From Pseudomonas purpurea (GTDB taxonomy: Bacteria; Pseudomonadota; Gammaproteobacteria; Pseudomonadales; Pseudomonadaceae): 64,000 nt of DNA. The notes beneath the pieces were generated by a model. The model saw only the letters and a list, made by a program, of their open reading frames with translations, had not been told where the DNA came from and searched no databases. Shown piece after piece: positions 38,962 to 51,826 of this stretch. Positions within the stretch are counted from its first letter, which is position 1, and each line of letters opens with the position of its first letter. The DNA lies in contig NZ_CP150918.1 of assembly GCF_039908635.1 (NCBI RefSeq), forward strand, positions 2,108,001-2,172,000, given 5' to 3'. The position numbers were made by a program, and so were the translations under genes.

Positions 38962-40878
38962 ATGACCCTGCTCAAATTCAGCGATGTGTCCCTTGCTTTC
39001 GGCGCTATGCCGTTGTTGGACAAGGTGTCCTGGCAGATCGCCCGTGGTGAGCGGGTGTGCATCATCGGCCGCAACGGCACTGGCAAGTCCAGCATGATGA
39101 AGCTCGTCAAAGGCGATCAGAAGCCTGATGACGGCTCCGTTTGGCGCGCACCAGGCCTCAAGATCGGCGAATTGCCGCAAGAACTGCCGGTGGCCGACGA
39201 GCGGACCGTGTTCGACGTGGTGGCCGAAGGTCTGGACGGTGTGGGCGAGTTGCTCGCGCAGTACCACCACCTGAGCCAGAACATCGTCACCGACGCCGAC
39301 CTGGACAAGCTGATGCATGTCCAGCATGACCTCGAAGCCCGTGATGGCTGGCGTTTGCAGCAATTGGTCGACAGCACTCTCAGCCGCCTGCAATTGCCAG
39401 CCGACAAGACCCTCGCCGAGTTGTCCGGCGGCTGGCGTCGTCGCGTCCTGCTGGCTCAGGCCCTGGTGTCCGAACCGGATCTGTTGCTGCTCGACGAACC
39501 GACCAACCACCTGGACATCGGTGCCATCGCCTGGCTGGAAGAGGCGTTGAAAGATTTCCAGGGCGCCGTGCTGTTCATCACGCACGACCGTTCCTTCCTG
39601 CAAAACCTTGCTACCCGCATCCTGGAACTGGATCGCGGCGGCCTGATCGACTGGAACGGCGACTACGCCAGCTTCCTCGTTCACAAGGAAGCCACGCTGG
39701 CGGCTGAAGAGACCGCCAACGCGTTGTTCGACAAGAAACTGGCCCAGGAAGAAGTCTGGATCCGCCAGGGCATCAAGGCTCGTCGTACCCGTAACGAAGG
39801 TCGCGTTCGCGCCCTCAAGGCGTTGCGCGTCGAGCGTAGCGAGCGTCGTGAGCGCACCGGCAAGGCCAACATTCAGCTGGATACCGCTGACAAGTCCGGC
39901 AAGCAGGTAATGGTCCTCGAGAACGTGAGCTTCGCTCACCCGGATGGCCCGTTCCTGATCAAGGATTTCTCCATGGTCTTGCAGCGTGGCGACCGTATCG
40001 GTCTGCTGGGCGCCAACGGTACCGGCAAAACCACGTTGCTGAAGCTCATGCTCAGCGGTTTGCAGCCAACCAGCGGCACGGTTGAAGAGGGCACCCGGAT
40101 CGACGTGGCCTATTTCGACCAGTTGCGCCATCAGTTGGACCTGGAAAAGACCGTGATCGACAACGTCGCTGAAGGTCGTGATTTCATCGACATCGACGGT
40201 CAGAGCCGCCACGTGTTGAGCTACCTCGGCGACTTCCTGTTCAGCCCGCAGCGTGCCCGTACGCCGGTCAAGGCGTTGTCGGGTGGCGAGCGTGCTCGTC
40301 TGTTGCTGGCCAAGCTGTTCAGCAAACCGGCTAACTTGCTGGTCCTCGACGAACCGACCAACGACCTCGATGTGGAAACCCTCGAGCTGCTGGAAGAGGT
40401 CCTGCTGACCTTCAACGGTACTGTGCTGATGGTCAGCCACGACCGGGCATTCCTCGACAACGTGGTCACCAGCACGCTGGTCTTCGAAGGTGAAGGCAAG
40501 GTGCGCGAGTACGTCGGTGGCTACCAGGACTGGCTGCGTCAGGGCGGCTCGCCGCGCCTGTTGGGCGTGACCGAGAACAAATCCGGCAAGGCCGAGCTGA
40601 ACTCTGCAGTGGTCGCTGCCGCACCTGCGCCCGTAGCGGCAGTAGACGCGCCGGTGGCCAAGAAGAAACTCAGCTACAAGCTGCAGCGCGAGCTGGAAGC
40701 ATTGCCGGGTGACATCGACGCCAAGGAACAGCAGATTGCTGCGGTGCAAGCCGAAATGGCTGATGCCGGTTTCTATCAGCGCCCGGCTGCGGAGACTGCC
40801 AAGGTGATCGCTCAGGTCGAGCAATTGCAGGCTGAGCTGGATGTATTGGTGGAGCGTTGGGCCGAGCTGGATGCCTGA
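38962..40878 (+). CDS. uup: ABC-F ATPase Uup
   Basis: Uup is a cytosolic ABC-F protein with two ATPase domains and no membrane part, linked to ribosome function, replication and suppression of transposon precise excision. The 638-aa product has two Walker A motifs (GRNGTGKSS near 35 and GANGTGKTT near 350), two signatures (LSGGWRRRVLLAQAL and LSGGERARLLLAKLF), two DEPTN Walker B motifs and a C-terminal coiled coil (KKLSYKLQRELEALPGDIDAK), which distinguishes Uup from EttA. The ATG at 38962 has GGAGAAG upstream. It is followed by a strong terminator. Confidence 0.94.
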   Translation: MTLLKFSDVSLAFGAMPLLDKVSWQIARGERVCIIGRNGTGKSSMMKLVKGDQKPDDGSVWRAPGLKIGELPQELPVADERTVFDVVAEGLDGVGELLAQYHHLSQNIVTDADLDKLMHVQHDLEARDGWRLQQLVDSTLSRLQLPADKTLAELSGGWRRRVLLAQALVSEPDLLLLDEPTNHLDIGAIAWLEEALKDFQGAVLFITHDRSFLQNLATRILELDRGGLIDWNGDYASFLVHKEATLAAEETANALFDKKLAQEEVWIRQGIKARRTRNEGRVRALKALRVERSERRERTGKANIQLDTADKSGKQVMVLENVSFAHPDGPFLIKDFSMVLQRGDRIGLLGANGTGKTTLLKLMLSGLQPTSGTVEEGTRIDVAYFDQLRHQLDLEKTVIDNVAEGRDFIDIDGQSRHVLSYLGDFLFSPQRARTPVKALSGGERARLLLAKLFSKPANLLVLDEPTNDLDVETLELLEEVLLTFNGTVLMVSHDRAFLDNVVTSTLVFEGEGKVREYVGGYQDWLRQGGSPRLLGVTENKSGKAELNSAVVAAAPAPVAAVDAPVAKKKLSYKLQRELEALPGDIDAKEQQIAAVQAEMADAGFYQRPAAETAKVIAQVEQLQAELDVLVERWAELDA

Positions 40879-40893
40879 TTGATCCTGCAATGA

Positions 40894-40930
40894 AAAAGCC
40901 CGGCGTTCAGTGATGAACGCCGGGCTTTTC
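40894..40930 (+). terminator. Terminator after uup
   Basis: Perfect 16-bp stem AAAAGCCCGGCGTTCA (40894-40909) with its complement (40914-40929), loop GTGA, then T-rich. Confidence 0.92.
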
Positions 40931-40964
40931 ATATGGAATACGATCTACTGAGCTGGCATAGATC

Positions 40965-41060
40965 CAATGTGGGAGCGGGCTTGCTCGCGAAGGCTGCTTA
41001 ACATTCAACAAATATGCTGACTGATACACCGTCTTCGCGAGCAAGCCCGCTCCCACATTG
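40965..41060. repeat. REPIN
   Basis: 27-bp perfect inverted arms, 40965-40991 and 41034-41060, with the core GTGGGAGCGGGCTTGCTCGC, a G variant of the REP core at 4368. It lies between the converging uup and uspA-like genes. Confidence 0.92.
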
Positions 41061-41069
41061 TCCGTGTTG

Positions 41070-41508
41070 TCAGCTTTTGATCAGGCGCACGGCCAGCACA
41101 TCGCAGGGCGCACCGTGCAGCACGTCATTGGCGGTGGAGCCCAGCAGCAGCGCCAGGGCCGTGGCGGCCGTGGCTGCCGACGACGATCAGGTCGCAGGTC
41201 TGCTCCTTGGCCAGGTGATGGATTTCCTGTCGGGGCTGGCCGTAAGTCAGGTGGCTGCACTCCTGAGTCAGTTCAGGGTACTTGAGGATCAATCGATGAA
41301 GTCGCTCCTTGGCCTGATCGAACTGTTGCTGCTGCAATTGCGACAGGTCCATCGGCACGTCACCACCAAAGGCCATGGCCATCGGTTCGACAATGTGAAC
41401 CAGGGACAGTTTGGCGCCGTTGCTGACCGATAATTCGCGGGCGCGGTGAATCACAGGATCGCACTCTTCGGTTAGATCTACGGCGACCAGGATGTGGTGG
41501 TAGGGCAT
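41070..41508 (-). pseudogene. Universal stress protein (UspA family), disrupted by one extra base
   Basis: From ATG 41508 (MPYHHILVAVDLTEE) the frame reads as a UspA-domain protein up to DLIVVGSHGRHG, then shifts. GGGCC at 41156-41160 has one G too many; with GGCC it continues as LALLLGSTANDVLHGAPCDVLAV to the TGA at 41070, giving 145 aa and restoring the ATP-binding pattern G-2x-G-9x-GS. UspA proteins aid survival under stress and growth arrest. As read, the domain would lose its last strand and helix. The extra base fits the GGCC-associated pattern found in four other genes, so a sequence error is favoured. Confidence 0.88.
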
Positions 41509-41612
41509 GAGGTGCTCCTCCTGAGGATTGCGATAACGGTAAGTATGGCTGGTTTCAAGCGGATTGGTTCCGACGTGGATCAATGCGCCCATCAAGAATC
41601 GGGAGTACAGAT

Positions 41613-42050
41613 ATGACGGTCTGGATAGTGGTGTCAATCCTGGCGGTGGTCCTCAGCCCTTTGGCGTGGCTGCGTCCGTCCCGTGGCCAGAGCGGGCGGA
41701 TGAACCTGCGCATGGAGGCCCGTCGCATTGGCCTGGCCATGCAGTTGGCGCCACAGGAATGGCCGCACTGGCTCGGTCAGGACGCGCCGAATCCGTGTGC
41801 GCAATACCATCGGCCGCGCCGTAGCTCCCGACCCGATTGCTGGAGCTACTGGCAGACGGCGCCGGGTGTGTGGGTCAATCAGTGGCGAGAAGTTTGTCAG
41901 GATGAGTCCTTGCTGGTTCATTTCGGGAAATTGCCCGCTAACGTCTACAAGATTGAAGCAGACAAACAAATGATTGCCTTGTATTGGGGCGAGAAGGGCG
42001 AGGCGAGTGTTTTGCAGGAAATTGCCAGCGTACTCAAAGCCCTGGCCTGA
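41613..42050 (+). CDS. Small membrane-anchored hypothetical protein
   Basis: A 145-aa protein with one N-terminal membrane segment (MTVWIVVSILAVVLSPLAWL) followed by a basic stretch and a soluble domain rich in Trp (SYWQTAPGVWVNQWREV) and a C-terminal beta/helix part (IEADKQMIALYWGEKGEASVLQEI). The ATG at 41613 is chosen because it starts at the membrane helix; an upstream in-frame ATG at 41583 would add ten polar residues. It is divergent from the uspA-like gene. Some pseudomonad annotations call relatives YajC-like, but no YajC motif is evident to me. Function unknown. Confidence 0.75.
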   Translation: MTVWIVVSILAVVLSPLAWLRPSRGQSGRMNLRMEARRIGLAMQLAPQEWPHWLGQDAPNPCAQYHRPRRSSRPDCWSYWQTAPGVWVNQWREVCQDESLLVHFGKLPANVYKIEADKQMIALYWGEKGEASVLQEIASVLKALA

Positions 42051-42600
42051 GTGCTTGTATGGGAGTTGCCTTTCGCCTGGGCATAAAAAACCCGACATAA
42101 TCATCGGGCTGAGACTGGCCAGGCAGGCCGGTAAACTGTTCAAACCATCACGTCCGCCGAGGCGTGGTGCCGTGCTTGCGTCAAGCGTTCGCTGATGGCG
42201 CTCCTGTTTTTTTACTTTCAAGATGCCTCAAGCGTAGCCGGTGAAAATCGGGTCTGCCGCGAATTAGGGCGACGTTTCTAACAATTGATTCTATGAATAG
42301 CTGCACATGCACCCGCATGTTGCAGATCTTCGTGGTACGGAAGTGACCGTAAAGTCGTGTTTAAACCCGCATTTTGGGCGATTGACAATTGTCGGAAATT
42401 CCGTGAAGGTGGCGTACCCAAATCAAACGGGCGTATGAATTGAGCGTTTGTATTACAGACAGCTCCTACAGAATCCCGACTATCGCGTTGGCGGGTGTGC
42501 CTGGTGGAATGGCGTTAGCATCGACGGTAACGTCCATGCCGAGCCAGAACGTCAGCGTCCGACGTGTACTGTTCAGCTTCCATATCGTGGAGATCAGTTG
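42051..42600. other. Long intergenic region upstream of fadB
   Basis: No gene is recognised in 550 bp. A weak hairpin CCCGA/TCGGG at 42091-42108 with a neighbouring A run could end minus-strand transcription. TTGACA at 42382-42387 is -35-like, though no good -10 follows at 17 bp. A 27-bp double PsrA-like operator lies at 42424-42450. The leader to the fadB ATG is about 150 bp. Confidence 0.6.
42424..42450 (+). promoter_or_regulatory. Candidate double PsrA operator upstream of fadBA
   Basis: Two 14-bp boxes of the form (G/C)AAAC-N4-GTTT(G/C) overlap by one base: CAAACGGGCGTATG (42424-42437, one mismatch) and GAATTGAGCGTTTG (42437-42450, three mismatches). The 27-bp layout and outer halves are the same as at psrA (53131-53157). 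Confidence 0.6.
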
Positions 42601-45954
<3,354 letters not shown>

Positions 45955-45972
45955 GCGTCTCGTTGAGGGAAG

Positions 45973-46000
45973 CCGGGGCCAAGTGCCCCGGTTTTTGTTT
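45973..46000 (+). terminator. Terminator after fadBA
   Basis: Stem CCGGGGC (45973-45979) with GCCCCGG (45985-45991), then a T run at 45992-45996. Confidence 0.85.
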
Positions 46001-46052
46001 TTCCGAAGATTTTTTGTCTTTATTTTTATGAGCGTTGTGAGAGGGCCAAAGC

Positions 46053-46289
46053 ATGAAAGTCGAACCTGGGCTCTATCAGCATTACAAGGGGCCGCAGTAC
46101 CGCGTTTTCAGCGTTGCGCGGCATTCCGAGACCGAAGAAGAAGTGGTGTTTTACCAAGCACTGTATGGCGATTACGGCTTTTGGGTGCGTCCCTTGAGCA
46201 TGTTCCTGGAGTCGGTCGAAGTTGACGGCGAACAGGTCCCGCGCTTTGCTTTGGTGCAGGCTGAACCGAGCCTTTTTTCAAGGCCATAA
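46053..46289 (+). CDS. DUF1653 domain protein
   Basis: A 78-aa small soluble protein matching DUF1653, with the family pattern GLYQHYKGPQYRVF, ARHSETEEEVVFYQALYGD and WVRPLSMFLE. Members are widespread, unlinked to one pathway and uncharacterised. It lies between fadA and topA on the same strand and is separated from both by a terminator upstream and a promoter downstream. Confidence 0.88.
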   Translation: MKVEPGLYQHYKGPQYRVFSVARHSETEEEVVFYQALYGDYGFWVRPLSMFLESVEVDGEQVPRFALVQAEPSLFSRP

Positions 46290-46314
46290 GCTGAGAGCGC
46301 GCAGAACCCTGCGC

Positions 46315-46343
46315 TTGACCTCACCTTGTTGCCACTATATATA
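46315..46343 (+). promoter_or_regulatory. Sigma70-type promoter for topA
   Basis: TTGACC (46315-46320) and TATATA (46338-46343) with a 17-bp spacer, about 60 bp before the topA ATG. Confidence 0.65.
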
Positions 46344-46403
46344 GCGGTGCCGCGTCAGGCGCCAACCGCCTTTCACTTCTAGAATTCAGGAATTTTCTGA
46401 TCC

Positions 46404-49031
46404 ATGGGCAAATCGCTGGTCATTGTGGAATCCCCGGCTAAGGCCAAGACCATCAACAAGTATCTGGGTAACCAATACGTGGTGAAGTCGAGTATCGGCC
46501 ATATCCGAGACCTGCCCACCAGCGGTTCGGCTAGCGCCAGCAAAGAGCCTGCCGCCAAGCGCGGCAAGGCCGCTGCAGGTGAAGTGCCGGCGCTGTCGCC
46601 GAAAGAGAAAGCGCGCAAGCAGCTGGTCTCGCGCATGGGGGTTGATCCGGACCATGGCTGGAAAGCCAAGTACGAGATCCTCCCGGGCAAGGAGAAAGTC
46701 ATCGAAGAGCTGCGCCGGCTCGCCAAGGATGCTGACACCATCTATCTCGCAACGGACTTGGATCGCGAGGGGGAAGCCATTGCCTGGCACCTGCGCGAAG
46801 CCATCGGTGGTGATGACAGCCGCTACAAGCGCGTGGTGTTCAACGAAATCACCAAGAAGGCGATTCAGGAAGCCTTCTCCCAGCCGGGCGAGCTGGACAT
46901 TGATCGGGTTAACGCTCAGCAGGCGCGTCGCTTCCTCGACCGCGTGGTGGGTTACATGGTTTCGCCACTGTTGTGGGCCAAGATTGCTCGTGGTCTGTCC
47001 GCAGGTCGCGTGCAATCGGTTGCCGTGAAACTGGTGGTGGAGCGTGAACGTGAAATTCGCGCGTTCAACCCGGAAGAATACTGGGAAGTACACGCCGACC
47101 TCGGTACCGCCAAGGGTGCTACCGTGCGCTTTGACGTGGCCCGCGAGAAAGGCGAAGCCTTCAAACCGCTGAACGAAACCCAGGCCATGGCTGCGCTGGA
47201 AAAGCTCAAGGCCTCCAGCTACAGCATCGTCAAGCGCGAAGACAAGCCGACCAGCAGCAAGCCATCGGCGCCGTTCATCACGTCGACCCTGCAACAGGCC
47301 GCGAGCAACCGTCTGGGTTTCGGCGTGAAGAAAACCATGATGATGGCCCAGCGCTTGTACGAAGCCGGCTACATCACTTATATGCGTACCGACTCCACTA
47401 ACCTCTCGGCTGATGCCGTGACGATGGCGCGTACTTATATTGAAGACGAGTTCGGCAAGAAGTACCTGCCGGAAAACCCGAACGTCTACAGCAGCAAGGA
47501 AGGCGCACAAGAGGCTCACGAAGCGATTCGTCCGTCTGACGCCAATACCGAGCCAAGCAAGCTGTCGGGCATGGAGCGTGATGCAGAGCGGCTCTACGAG
47601 CTGATCTGGCGCCAGTTCCTGGCTTGCCAGATGCTGCCGGCCCAATACCTGTCGACCACGGTCACCGTGGGTGCCGGTGACTTCGAGTTGCGCGCCAAGG
47701 GCCGCATCCTGAAATTCGACGGCTACACCCGCGTCATGCCGCAAATCGCCAAGCCGGGCGACGATGATGTGTTGCCAGACATGGCCCAGGGCGATGCGAT
47801 GAAGCTGATCAAGCTTGATCCCACCCAGCACTTCACCAAGCCGCCAGCACGTTACTCGGAAGCGAGCCTGGTTAAAGAAATGGAAAAACGCGGTATCGGT
47901 CGTCCTTCGACCTACGCGGCGATCATTTCGACCATTCAGGACCGCGGTTACGTTGCGCTGCACAACCGTCGCTTCTACTCGGAGAAGATGGGTGACATCG
48001 TCACCGAGCGCCTGTCCGAGAGCTTCTCCAATCTGATGGACTACGGCTTCACTGCCGGCATGGAAGAGAATCTCGATGACGTCGCCCAGGGCGAACGTGA
48101 CTGGAAAAGCGTGCTCGACGAGTTCTACGGTGACTTCAAGAAAAAACTCGAAGTCGCCGAGAGCCCGGAAAGCGGCATGCGCGCCAACCAACCGGTCATG
48201 ACCGATATTCCGTGTGTGACCTGCGGTCGCCCGATGCAGATTCGTACCGCATCGACCGGCGTGTTCCTCGGTTGCTCGGGCTACAGCCTGCCGCCGAAAG
48301 AACGCTGCAAGGCCACCGTCAACCTCGTGCCGGGCGATGAAATCGCGGCGGACGACGAGGGTGAATCGGAGTCGCTGGTGCTGCGTGGTAAACACCGTTG
48401 CCCGATCTGCAGCACCGCAATGGATGCGTACCTGCTGGATGAGAAGCGCAAGCTGCACATCTGCGGTAATAACCCGGATTGCTCGGGTTATGAGATCGAA
48501 GAGGGCAGCTATCGCATCAAGGGCTATGAAGGTCCAAGCCTGGAATGCGACAAGTGCGGCAGCGAGATGCAGCTCAAGACGGGTCGTTTCGGCAAGTTCT
48601 TCGGGTGCACCAATGCAACCTGCAAGAACACCCGCAAACTGCTGAAGAGCGGTGACGCGGCGCCGCCGAAGATGGACCCGGTGAAGATGCCGGAGCTCAA
48701 GTGCGAAAAGGTCAACGACACCTACATCCTGCGTGACGGTGCTTCCGGCCTGTTCCTGGCGGCCAGTCAGTTCCCGAAAAATCGCGAGACCCGTGCTCCG
48801 CTGGTGATCGAGATCGTGCCGCACAAGGATGAGATCGATCCGAAGTATCACTTCCTCTGCGAAGCGCCGAAGAAGGACCCGGACGGTCGTCCAGCGGTGA
48901 TCCGTTACAGCCGCAAGACCAAAGAGCAGTACGTGCAGACCGAAGTCGACGGCAAGCCTACTGGCTGGAAAGCGTTCTACGACGGCGGCAAGTGGACGGT
49001 TGAAGACAAGCGTACCCCCGCAAAGGCTTAA
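46404..49031 (+). CDS. topA: DNA topoisomerase I
   Basis: TopA relaxes negative supercoils by transient single-strand cleavage. The 875-aa protein has the Toprim domain at its start ([13 protein letters not shown]), [13 protein letters not shown] near 117, the active-site Tyr near residue 326 in YITYMRTDS, and three C-terminal tetracysteine zinc domains ([24 protein letters not shown], with their partner Cys pairs). Length fits the Pseudomonas enzyme. A sigma70-like promoter precedes it and a hairpin terminator follows. Confidence 0.97.
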   Translation: MGKSLVIVESPAKAKTINKYLGNQYVVKSSIGHIRDLPTSGSASASKEPAAKRGKAAAGEVPALSPKEKARKQLVSRMGVDPDHGWKAKYEILPGKEKVIEELRRLAKDADTIYLATDLDREGEAIAWHLREAIGGDDSRYKRVVFNEITKKAIQEAFSQPGELDIDRVNAQQARRFLDRVVGYMVSPLLWAKIARGLSAGRVQSVAVKLVVEREREIRAFNPEEYWEVHADLGTAKGATVRFDVAREKGEAFKPLNETQAMAALEKLKASSYSIVKREDKPTSSKPSAPFITSTLQQAASNRLGFGVKKTMMMAQRLYEAGYITYMRTDSTNLSADAVTMARTYIEDEFGKKYLPENPNVYSSKEGAQEAHEAIRPSDANTEPSKLSGMERDAERLYELIWRQFLACQMLPAQYLSTTVTVGAGDFELRAKGRILKFDGYTRVMPQIAKPGDDDVLPDMAQGDAMKLIKLDPTQHFTKPPARYSEASLVKEMEKRGIGRPSTYAAIISTIQDRGYVALHNRRFYSEKMGDIVTERLSESFSNLMDYGFTAGMEENLDDVAQGERDWKSVLDEFYGDFKKKLEVAESPESGMRANQPVMTDIPCVTCGRPMQIRTASTGVFLGCSGYSLPPKERCKATVNLVPGDEIAADDEGESESLVLRGKHRCPICSTAMDAYLLDEKRKLHICGNNPDCSGYEIEEGSYRIKGYEGPSLECDKCGSEMQLKTGRFGKFFGCTNATCKNTRKLLKSGDAAPPKMDPVKMPELKCEKVNDTYILRDGASGLFLAASQFPKNRETRAPLVIEIVPHKDEIDPKYHFLCEAPKKDPDGRPAVIRYSRKTKEQYVQTEVDGKPTGWKAFYDGGKWTVEDKRTPAKA

Positions 49032-49046
49032 AACGTCACTGCACTG

Positions 49047-49090
49047 AAAAGGCCGCATGACAACCTTCGGGTTTTCATGCGGCCTTTTGT
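49047..49090 (+). terminator. Terminator after topA
   Basis: Perfect 14-bp stem AAAAGGCCGCATGA (49047-49060) with TCATGCGGCCTTTT (49075-49088). Confidence 0.88.
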
Positions 49091-49170
49091 TTTGTGCTTG
49101 CGGGAAGCGGAGGTGATCCATGACACTGTCCGGCCTGCGTGAAGTCTATTTCGTTGTGGAGATTGCCGTC

Positions 49171-49692
49171 ATGGCCCACGAACTCTATACCCGTACCAAT
49201 CAGAAAATTTACTTCGCTGGTCTATCGCTTGAGGCGCTGGCCCGGGCGGAAGAGGGGCGGGCGATGAATTCCCTGGCGCTGATTCAGGCGGGTCGCGAAT
49301 CTACGCTGTTTCACCTGTACGGTGCGCTGCTGGGGCTGTGCCATGAAATCGCCGGTTTCTACCGTTTGCCGCAGGCCAATGCGCCACGGGCGGAGATGCT
49401 GCTGACGCGTGAAATCCTCGAAGCCATTGCCATCCCCGAGATGGCGGAGATGGTTGAGTTGGCACATAACCCCGAAACCTGGCTGGCGAAACTGCTCGCT
49501 GCCCACGCAGCGATGTTCCAGCCGCCGCGCGCGCCCCACAAACCCAAGGGCGATGTGACGCAGCCATTGATTGTGGCGGTCAATCTTGACGAAGAGCAGG
49601 CGCCGGAGTTGAGTCGTGAGGAGCTTGAGAGCTGGCGTCAGAACCTGAAAGGGTTGGCGATCCGCTTTCGCGAAGGTCTTAACGAGTGCTAG
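49171..49692 (+). CDS. DUF6586 family protein
   Basis: A 173-aa, mostly helical soluble protein (MAHELYTRTNQKIYFAGLSL...) seen next to topA in pseudomonads and classified as DUF6586. No catalytic motif is visible. The ATG at 49171 gives the conserved N terminus and has GGAG about 11 bp upstream; upstream in-frame ATG 49120 is less likely. Helices with a repeated Leu/Ala pattern at residues 20-60 suggest a helical bundle. The function is unknown. Confidence 0.78.
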   Translation: MAHELYTRTNQKIYFAGLSLEALARAEEGRAMNSLALIQAGRESTLFHLYGALLGLCHEIAGFYRLPQANAPRAEMLLTREILEAIAIPEMAEMVELAHNPETWLAKLLAAHAAMFQPPRAPHKPKGDVTQPLIVAVNLDEEQAPELSREELESWRQNLKGLAIRFREGLNEC

Positions 49693-49744
49693 GCACATAA
49701 CCGGATCGGGCACCGTGTGCCGTTGGTCTTTTCAGGGATGAAGC

Positions 49745-50779
49745 ATGTCTTCTGTATTGCATAACAAGAAACTGCGTCAGCTCTTCGAACAGTCGAATGC
49801 AGACGTTGAAGCAGCCGCCAGCCCCTCGGATTTGCTTGATGTGATCAGGCGGATCGAAGCATTTGGTGGACCATTAGAGTTTGATAACGCCACGCCCAAG
49901 TTGTTTCGCAACATCGGTTTCGCGCTGATCGCGGCCACGGTGTTTTTCATACCGTTGCTGTTGTTCGGGCTTGGATTCTTGCTTGGCAGTTGGCTGGTAA
50001 TGGATAACCGCTCAGGTCTGGTGGATGCACTTTCCAAAACAATCGCTCAAAAGTCGGCGATGTTTACCCATGGGTTGAATGAACGGTTCAATCCCGATGT
50101 GAGCGTTCTCGAGAGTCTGCGCGCAGAGTTCAAGGAGTTTCATCGAGGCTCCTACAGTCGCCAATTAATGAAAACGGTTCAGGGCACTTACCTCGGCGCG
50201 CTTCATGAACTGCCCTTCACTTACCAGCACTTTCAGTATGTAGATCGCGAAACCCGCGAAACCAAGGTGCCAGATGGCGCGGGCGGCACCAAGGTTGAAA
50301 CCAAGACGATTGATAGCAAGTATGCACGGCATAGTCTGGTACTGAACTTTCCATGGATCGCGAACGTACGTGTACGCGGTGACCGGTTCGGGGCGCTGGA
50401 CCTTGAAGAAACACTGGATACAACATCCAGTGAATTCAACCGTGCGTTTCACCTGACAGGCAAAACGCAGATGGCCTGTGCCCTCTTTGCCAAGCCGGCC
50501 ACGGTATTGCACATGATGCAGCTCACTGAGCAGTTGAGCGACGTCAACCTGGAGTTTTCGGGTCAGGGGCGGCTGTGCCTGAGTTTCAGCGATACGGGTG
50601 TGCTTGAGGCGGAGGCATCACAGGGTCTGAAGAATTTACAGGGCTTTAATCGGCTTATCGAGACGGGCATCCGATTCCCTCGTCTGGACTTACTGCTGTT
50701 GTGGGTTCATCGATTGGCCGAGTTACACGACGACAATTTTGCGCCTTCCGCGAAAACCGTAAAAAACATGGAGTATTAG
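49745..50779 (+). CDS. DUF3137-like membrane protein
   Basis: A 344-aa protein with an N-terminal cytoplasmic part, a hydrophobic hairpin at residues of about 57-85 (IGFALIAATVFFIPLLLFGL, FLLGSWLVM), and a long soluble domain that resembles DUF3137 proteins (HFQYVDRETRETKVPDGAGG, HSLVLNFPW, LDTTSSEFNRAF, RLCLSFSDTGVLE). It is 3 bp ahead of a lemA-like gene, a pairing seen in other bacteria, suggesting the two act together at the membrane. Base composition is lower in GC than its neighbours. Function is unknown. Confidence 0.75.
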   Translation: MSSVLHNKKLRQLFEQSNADVEAAASPSDLLDVIRRIEAFGGPLEFDNATPKLFRNIGFALIAATVFFIPLLLFGLGFLLGSWLVMDNRSGLVDALSKTIAQKSAMFTHGLNERFNPDVSVLESLRAEFKEFHRGSYSRQLMKTVQGTYLGALHELPFTYQHFQYVDRETRETKVPDGAGGTKVETKTIDSKYARHSLVLNFPWIANVRVRGDRFGALDLEETLDTTSSEFNRAFHLTGKTQMACALFAKPATVLHMMQLTEQLSDVNLEFSGQGRLCLSFSDTGVLEAEASQGLKNLQGFNRLIETGIRFPRLDLLLLWVHRLAELHDDNFAPSAKTVKNMEY

Positions 50780-50782
50780 ACG

Positions 50783-51340
50783 ATGGGTTTGTTATTGATT
50801 ATCGCGGTCGTGGTCGGGATTACCTTCTGGACCTGTTCCAACCGAATCATTGGCCGGCATAACCGTGCGCAGCGCGCCTGGGCTGATGTCCTGGTGTATG
50901 AGCGGCAGAAAACCAGGGTGCTTGATCTGCTTGAACAGCAGGTTGTGAGTTTCAAGGAGTACGAAGGCGCGCTGTTGGAAAAGATCACGGGTTTGCGCTC
51001 GGCCATTGGCAGGTTGCCGCAGGAGGCCAATGGTGGGGCTCTATTGCCCGTTCAGCTGGGTACGCGGGAATTGTTGGCAGGATTGAACGTGGCATTTGAG
51101 GCTTATCCAGAACTCAAAGCCAATGAATTGGTTAACAGCTTCATGCGGGAAATCACCGAGCAGCAAGAAAATATTGGTGCGGCGATTACCCTCTTCAACA
51201 GTGCGGTAGAGGTTTTCAACAATTCGATCCAGATGTTCCCCGGCTCCATTGTTAATGGCTTCCTCAATAAAAAGTCGGTGATCGTGCCATTTTCTGACTC
51301 CCAGGCTTCAGCGGCTTTTGAGTACAAGCCGAATTTTTGA
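50783..51340 (+). CDS. LemA family protein
   Basis: A 185-aa protein with an N-terminal membrane anchor (MGLLLIIAVVVGITFWTCSN) and a helical LemA domain: NRAQRAWADVLVYERQKTRVLDLLEQ, then a central helix with LRSAIGRLPQ and the AYPELKANELVNSFM, EQQENIGAAITLFNSAVEVFNN motifs. LemA-fold proteins are long helical bundles of unclear role at the membrane. It forms a tight operon with the DUF3137-like gene. Confidence 0.85.
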   Translation: MGLLLIIAVVVGITFWTCSNRIIGRHNRAQRAWADVLVYERQKTRVLDLLEQQVVSFKEYEGALLEKITGLRSAIGRLPQEANGGALLPVQLGTRELLAGLNVAFEAYPELKANELVNSFMREITEQQENIGAAITLFNSAVEVFNNSIQMFPGSIVNGFLNKKSVIVPFSDSQASAAFEYKPNF

Positions 51341-51453
51341 AGGCGGGGGCATTAGAGGGCGATCGGCGGGAATGACCGGCTGCAAGAGACTTTTCGGAAC
51401 GGTTGGCTGATGACCGTTCCTCAAGATCCCGAGCGAAGCCTGGCCGATGCCTA

Positions 51454-51459
51454 TATAAT
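51454..51459 (+). promoter_or_regulatory. TATAAT -10 element for the 77-aa gene
   Basis: A perfect TATAAT lies 29 bp before the ATG at 51488, with a short leader carrying GGAG. No strong -35 is present. Confidence 0.5.
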
Positions 51460-51487
51460 CCCGGCCTTTCGTGGAGAACAGACCTTT

Positions 51488-51721
51488 ATGCCAACGTCCT
51501 TTCTAGAAATTGTCGAGTTACCAGACGGCCGTATCGAGCTGCGCAGGGCCGAGGACGAGGGTTCTCTGGTTACTTTGGATTTCTCCGAGGATGCCAAGGC
51601 TTTCTTGCAGGGCCAGCACGTTGAAGTCGCCAAGGCGATGTTGAGCGTTGGAGTGCAGATGGCGGGACGCCTGGTTGAAGGTGAATTCGACAAAGAAGAA
51701 GGGTCGCGGGTTCTTCACTGA
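51488..51721 (+). CDS. Small conserved hypothetical protein (77 aa)
   Basis: A 77-aa acidic protein (MPTSFLEIVELPDGRIELRR...) conserved in pseudomonads beside sulA-lexA. It has a beta-rich N-terminal half (VELPDGRIELRRAEDEGSLVTLDFS) and a C-terminal helix (AKAMLSVGVQMAGRLVEGEFD). The ATG at 51488 has GGAG 12 bp upstream. No membrane segment or known domain is seen. It is convergent with sulA, about 105 bp away. No function can be assigned. Confidence 0.8.
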   Translation: MPTSFLEIVELPDGRIELRRAEDEGSLVTLDFSEDAKAFLQGQHVEVAKAMLSVGVQMAGRLVEGEFDKEEGSRVLH

Positions 51722-51826
51722 TTCCGTTTGTCGGTTTTTGGTAAGAGATTATCGCTGCTCGGTTTTTCAGATCGGCTTCTCTGTCCTGGAGAAGCCCTGT
51801 GTCTTCAAGTGCACATTACGTGACAC

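Noticed and set aside
38926..40932. 668-codon frame opposite uup
   Set aside because: Shadow of the ABC-F gene; no start signal or family features.
42360..42369. GTTTAAAC palindrome as a PsrA box
   Set aside because: The half-sites are in the wrong order (GTTT then AAAC).
46386..49121. 911-codon frame opposite topA
   Set aside because: Shadow of topA produced by codon bias.
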